NCBI RefSeq assembly: GCF_042661605.1
Contig: NZ_JBHSWJ010000002.1
Location: forward strand, 2,170,001-2,234,000
Origin: Branchiibius cervicis
GTDB lineage: Bacteria > Actinomycetota > Actinomycetes > Actinomycetales > Dermatophilaceae
Direction: 5' to 3'
DNA length: 64,000 bases
In this document: positions 61,377-64,000 of the stretch, in pieces
Position numbering within the stretch: the first letter of the stretch is position 1
Layout: every line of letters begins with the position of its first letter
Translations under genes and position numbers: made by a program
The notes under the pieces: generated by a model
Database searches by the model: none
Told to the model about the DNA's origin: nothing
What the model saw: only the letters and a program-made list of their open reading frames with translations

Positions 61377-63135
61377 CGCGCAGCGTTCACCGCAACACGG
61401 GGGCGCATCCTCAAGCGGTGAGCTTCGCCCCGTCGTTGCCGGGTTCGATCCACAACGTCTACCAATCGCGGTGCTGCCCCTCGACGATGAGCCTGCTGCC
61501 AGTTGGGCGGTCAGATTCGCTCACCGGTACCAGATGGGGGTGCGTTCCCTGTTCGCATCCATGGGCATCACCGTGAGCGCATGGACACTTCAGAACTTCC
61601 AGTCGGGACTGGCCGGTCACCACGAGGCACTCTGCGACGCGCTGGGTCTACCGCAGCAGCGACTCTTTGAACCAAGTGCGCTGAGCCTGGCTTCGAAGGC
61701 GGCCCTCGACCAATACTTCACGGAGTACCGACCGTTGCACGCGCGGAACAAGCCCGGGTCACGGTTCTGTCCACAATGCCTCGCCGATCGAGGCGGTGGG
61801 TGGAAGCACCTTTGGCAGCAACCCTTGTCGATGGTTTGTCTGGAGCACGAGGCGTATCTGCGCACCGAATGCCCTGGATGCACTGGGAGACCGTGGTCGT
61901 CGCGTGCGTGGCTCGACAGTTCTGCGCCAGGCTGGGAGTGTGCACGCCTGCTGAAGGGTGTTCAGAAGGGACCACGGCGAAGGATCCCACGGTGTGGTTT
62001 CGACCTCTGTAACAGCGTCACCGATGAAGGGGTCGCCTCGAAGTCCGCCGTGAACACCCAGCAGTTGATCAATCGACTGATTGATGCCGACGCCCAGACT
62101 GACATTCGATGGCCGCTCTTTGACCAGGAGTTCCCATTCCCCGACGTCCTGGCACTCCTGTTCGAAGTGTTGAGTGCGTCTGACCCGCGTGACGGCGGCA
62201 GCCCCTACTCGCTGGGTGCCGATCCGCAGTGGCAGGTGAGCAGGATGTACGACGGCGTGGCGATCCTGAGCGAAACCGACCCGTTCGCAGCGAACGAACA
62301 CTTGCTTCGGGCTCTCGGGCGGCATAGTCGCCAGGCTCCGTTGTACGCGAGCCGTGCGGCAGCCCACACAACACACAACCCGATCTTGACCCACATCGTG
62401 TTGAGCGCAAACGTCGCCACGTTGTCCCCAAGCAAGCAGTTGACGTACCGGACGGCCAGTCGACGACCGGGTTACCCCACAGATGCGACGCGACGCCCGA
62501 ACCAGGGCCTGACCCCGAGAGAGCGGGAGTTGTCGCTGGCGTGGATACCGCAGATGCTTTGGCCTGGCACAATCTCCGAGCATCTGCGCAAGGACGACCT
62601 TGATCGAGCCACAGACGCCCTGTTGTTGGGACGACTTGGGTCTAACCGCTCCTGGCAGTATCTCGCGATCGAGAACCAACTACCGGCCTCATTTCGAACC
62701 AGACCCCCGGCACGTTTGCGATGGCTACAAAAGCGGGACCTGTGGGACACGCTGCATCAAGAACTAGAGGAAGTGGCGGTGCGGCTCGCTGCCGATCCTC
62801 CGCCCATCGACTATCACAAGCGTCGGCTACGAACCTTCGACGGTGAATGGGTTCAATCCTGCACCAGCCGCATCGTGGCGCAAGCAGGAAGCCCAGTTCC
62901 AGGGATCGATTCGCGCGAATGGGCGCGGCTGTTCTGGGCGACATACACCGGCGGCGACGTTCGCTTGGCACCTGCACCCCTTGGCATCCCCTCGGTGCCG
63001 AACGAGCACGCGGACCGTCATGTATCGCTCGTGGATCGACCAGAAGTCACCGCGTTGCTCCAAGAGATCCGGCGTTGCATCGAGGACGCTGCCGGTGAAG
63101 AAGATGGCGGCCCGCTGACGTGGGCCCCGCCTTGA
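61360..63135 (+). CDS. tniQ: TniQ/TnsD-like target-selection protein
   Basis: 591 residues from GTG 61360. The N-terminal TniQ domain has DEPAASWAVRFAHRY. Cys-rich zinc segments follow, FCPQCLADRGGGWKHLW and CLEHEAYLRTECPGC, as in TniQ and TnsD. The C-terminal region is long, as in site-specific TnsD proteins that recognise a chromosomal site. The large size makes fixed-site targeting more likely than the short TniQ used by CRISPR-guided elements; no CRISPR or cas gene is present. Confidence 0.82.
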   Translation: MPAPANAQRSPQHGGASSSGELRPVVAGFDPQRLPIAVLPLDDEPAASWAVRFAHRYQMGVRSLFASMGITVSAWTLQNFQSGLAGHHEALCDALGLPQQRLFEPSALSLASKAALDQYFTEYRPLHARNKPGSRFCPQCLADRGGGWKHLWQQPLSMVCLEHEAYLRTECPGCTGRPWSSRAWLDSSAPGWECARLLKGVQKGPRRRIPRCGFDLCNSVTDEGVASKSAVNTQQLINRLIDADAQTDIRWPLFDQEFPFPDVLALLFEVLSASDPRDGGSPYSLGADPQWQVSRMYDGVAILSETDPFAANEHLLRALGRHSRQAPLYASRAAAHTTHNPILTHIVLSANVATLSPSKQLTYRTASRRPGYPTDATRRPNQGLTPRERELSLAWIPQMLWPGTISEHLRKDDLDRATDALLLGRLGSNRSWQYLAIENQLPASFRTRPPARLRWLQKRDLWDTLHQELEEVAVRLAADPPPIDYHKRRLRTFDGEWVQSCTSRIVAQAGSPVPGIDSREWARLFWATYTGGDVRLAPAPLGIPSVPNEHADRHVSLVDRPEVTALLQEIRRCIEDAAGEEDGGPLTWAPP

Positions 63136-63216
63136 AGCAACCCCGCCTGCGCTCTTCCACAGGGTCGGGCGATCCAGGAACACAGCCTGCGCGCAGAACG
63201 GTCTGACCTCGCGCTC

Positions 63217-63633
63217 GTGCGTCGGCAGGCCATCGATGCCGTCCTTGCATCCTGCGAAGAAGACCTGGACGAAAACGAGGTGGCTAACTGGCTTCATGAG
63301 TACCACCGTGACGTGCTGGGTGTTGAGCCCAACCGACCGGAATGGCTGCACTTCCTACGCAGCGCCCGCCGGCAGGTCCTACGTGATGACATCACCGCAG
63401 CCGACTGTCCCGCCTTCATTCGCTCGCTCATCACTCACACGTGTGAAGCGGGGAACCAGCGCGTCCACTGGTACTTCGAGCCCACCTCCACCTCAGCGCC
63501 AACCCCGGCGATGCATCGCCGGGGTTGGCGTGGGCGGTTTCCGAATGCCGAAGCGACGGCTTTGCCGTTGATCGCAGCAGCCGTGCTCAGTAACTCAGTG
63601 GACAGAACCGGCTCGGGCCGCGCCCAGACCTGA
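63217..63633 (+). CDS. Possible extra transposon gene (doubtful 3' end)
   Basis: 138 residues from GTG 63217, in the same frame as tniQ after its stop. Residues 1-90 look coding (AIDAVLASCEEDLDENEVANWLHEYHRDVLG). From 63497 the frame runs through a perfect 17-bp inverted repeat, which is more like a terminator than coding DNA. So the true end may be earlier, or the gene may be broken. Function unknown. Confidence 0.4.
   Translation: MRRQAIDAVLASCEEDLDENEVANWLHEYHRDVLGVEPNRPEWLHFLRSARRQVLRDDITAADCPAFIRSLITHTCEAGNQRVHWYFEPTSTSAPTPAMHRRGWRGRFPNAEATALPLIAAAVLSNSVDRTGSGRAQT
63497..63530 (+). terminator. Perfect hairpin at the end of the tns operon
   Basis: Two 17-base arms (CGCCAACCCCGGCGATG and its complement) adjoin directly, forming a full palindrome. 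Likely terminator of the tns transcript. Confidence 0.6.
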
Positions 63634-63634
63634 C

Positions 63635-63988
63635 TCATGCACCGATGTGCTCGCCCGCCAACGAGGTGACGGCCCGGCTGAGACGAGCGCCCAATTCGGT
63701 AGGCCAGTAGTGAACCCAGGTGCCACGCCGTTCGCAATCCACCAGGCCAGCCTCGCGCAGCTTCTTCAGGTGGTGGGAAACCGTTGGCTGTGAGACGCCG
63801 ACGTCTTGGATGTCGCACACGCATAGTGAGTCGTCCACTGCTGCGATCCGGGTGAACAGGCGTAGGCGCACCGGATCGGCCACTGCTTTGAGCAGCGCCG
63901 CAGTGTCCTCGGCGTCGGCAGCACACATCCCCGCGACGTCGCTAGGGACGCAGCAGCCTGGTTCAACAGCGGGCGCGGAGTTCGTCAT
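63635..63988 (-). CDS. ArsR/SmtB-family metal-responsive repressor
   Basis: 117 residues from ATG 63988. Winged helix with ALLKAVADPVRLRLFTRI and VSQPTVSHHLKKLREAGLV. The LCVCD motif in DSLCVCDIQDV is the metal or arsenic site of ArsR-type sensors, with extra Cys near the N-terminus (GCC and CAAD). It normally represses a metal-resistance operon, which is probably cargo of the Tn7-like transposon and lies outside the window. Confidence 0.85.
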   Translation of the reverse strand: MTNSAPAVEPGCCVPSDVAGMCAADAEDTAALLKAVADPVRLRLFTRIAAVDDSLCVCDIQDVGVSQPTVSHHLKKLREAGLVDCERRGTWVHYWPTELGARLSRAVTSLAGEHIGA

Positions 63989-64000
63989 GACCCCATATTG

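Noticed and set aside
57420..63988. CRISPR-associated transposon
   Set aside because: No repeat-spacer array and no cas gene is visible, and TniQ is long, unlike the short TniQ of guided systems.

Overview
The window is high-GC actinobacterial DNA. Supporting signs are the codon use, a WhiB-family regulator, GTG starts, many genes that appear to be leaderless, and an Asp23/DUF2273/DUF6286-type envelope cluster. Most of it reads as one large conjugative element (plasmid or ICE) that has been broken into by other mobile DNA. No relaxase, replication initiator, rRNA, intact tRNA or CRISPR array was recognised. I could not name the host species.

Layout. (1) About 1-10.1 kb is a type IV secretion-like transfer module: a VirB8/TcpC-like membrane protein, a VirB4-like ATPase, a membrane-anchored transglycosylase plus CHAP hydrolase, a lipoprotein and an LPHTG surface protein. 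(2) About 10.1-23.4 kb holds element maintenance genes: a DinG-like helicase, an SF1-like helicase, a RecG-like helicase, a metallopeptidase-like/VWA protein with its MoxR AAA+ partner, and several unknown proteins. (3) 23357-38522 is a passenger block bounded by two direct copies of an IS1380-family element, with CTAG at both outer edges. Inside are a DUF2188 gene, a frameshifted formaldehyde dehydrogenase, an ISL3-family compound transposon (26900-30616, 8-bp target repeat), a tyrosine recombinase, an Asp23-type stress operon and a TetR regulator. (4) 38.6-49 kb returns to the element backbone: a sigma-region-2-like protein, an EspR-like regulator, a probable radical-SAM RiPP locus (32-residue precursor at 41689 plus maturase), a NERD protein, a large FtsK/VirD4-like coupling ATPase and a NYN-domain protein. 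(5) 49-57 kb is a cell-envelope module: WhiB, two secreted M15-type peptidases that share a peptidoglycan-binding domain, a repeat-rich surface protein and a sortase. (6) From about 57.4 kb to the end is a Tn7-like transposon (tnsA, tnsB, a hidden 38-residue gene, tnsC, tniQ) followed by an ArsR regulator, with cargo probably running beyond the window.

The strongest unexplained signal is regulatory. Backbone genes carry a 10-base word GTCGCACCGT ending exactly 6 (sometimes 7) bases before the start codon, with no ribosome-binding site. There are 16 copies on both strands, and they fix the starts of at least 15 genes. Four other genes, mostly envelope or transfer genes, carry a second bipartite motif (RYCCTG, 12 bases, TGGCCCATGT, 8 bases, start codon). 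Both look like element-specific promoters for leaderless mRNAs. Neither occurs in the IS-bounded insert or the Tn7-like segment, so they also mark which DNA belongs to the backbone.

Four genes are broken by the apparent loss of one base from a G or C run. This is either recent decay or a sequencing artefact and should be settled before these genes are called pseudogenes.
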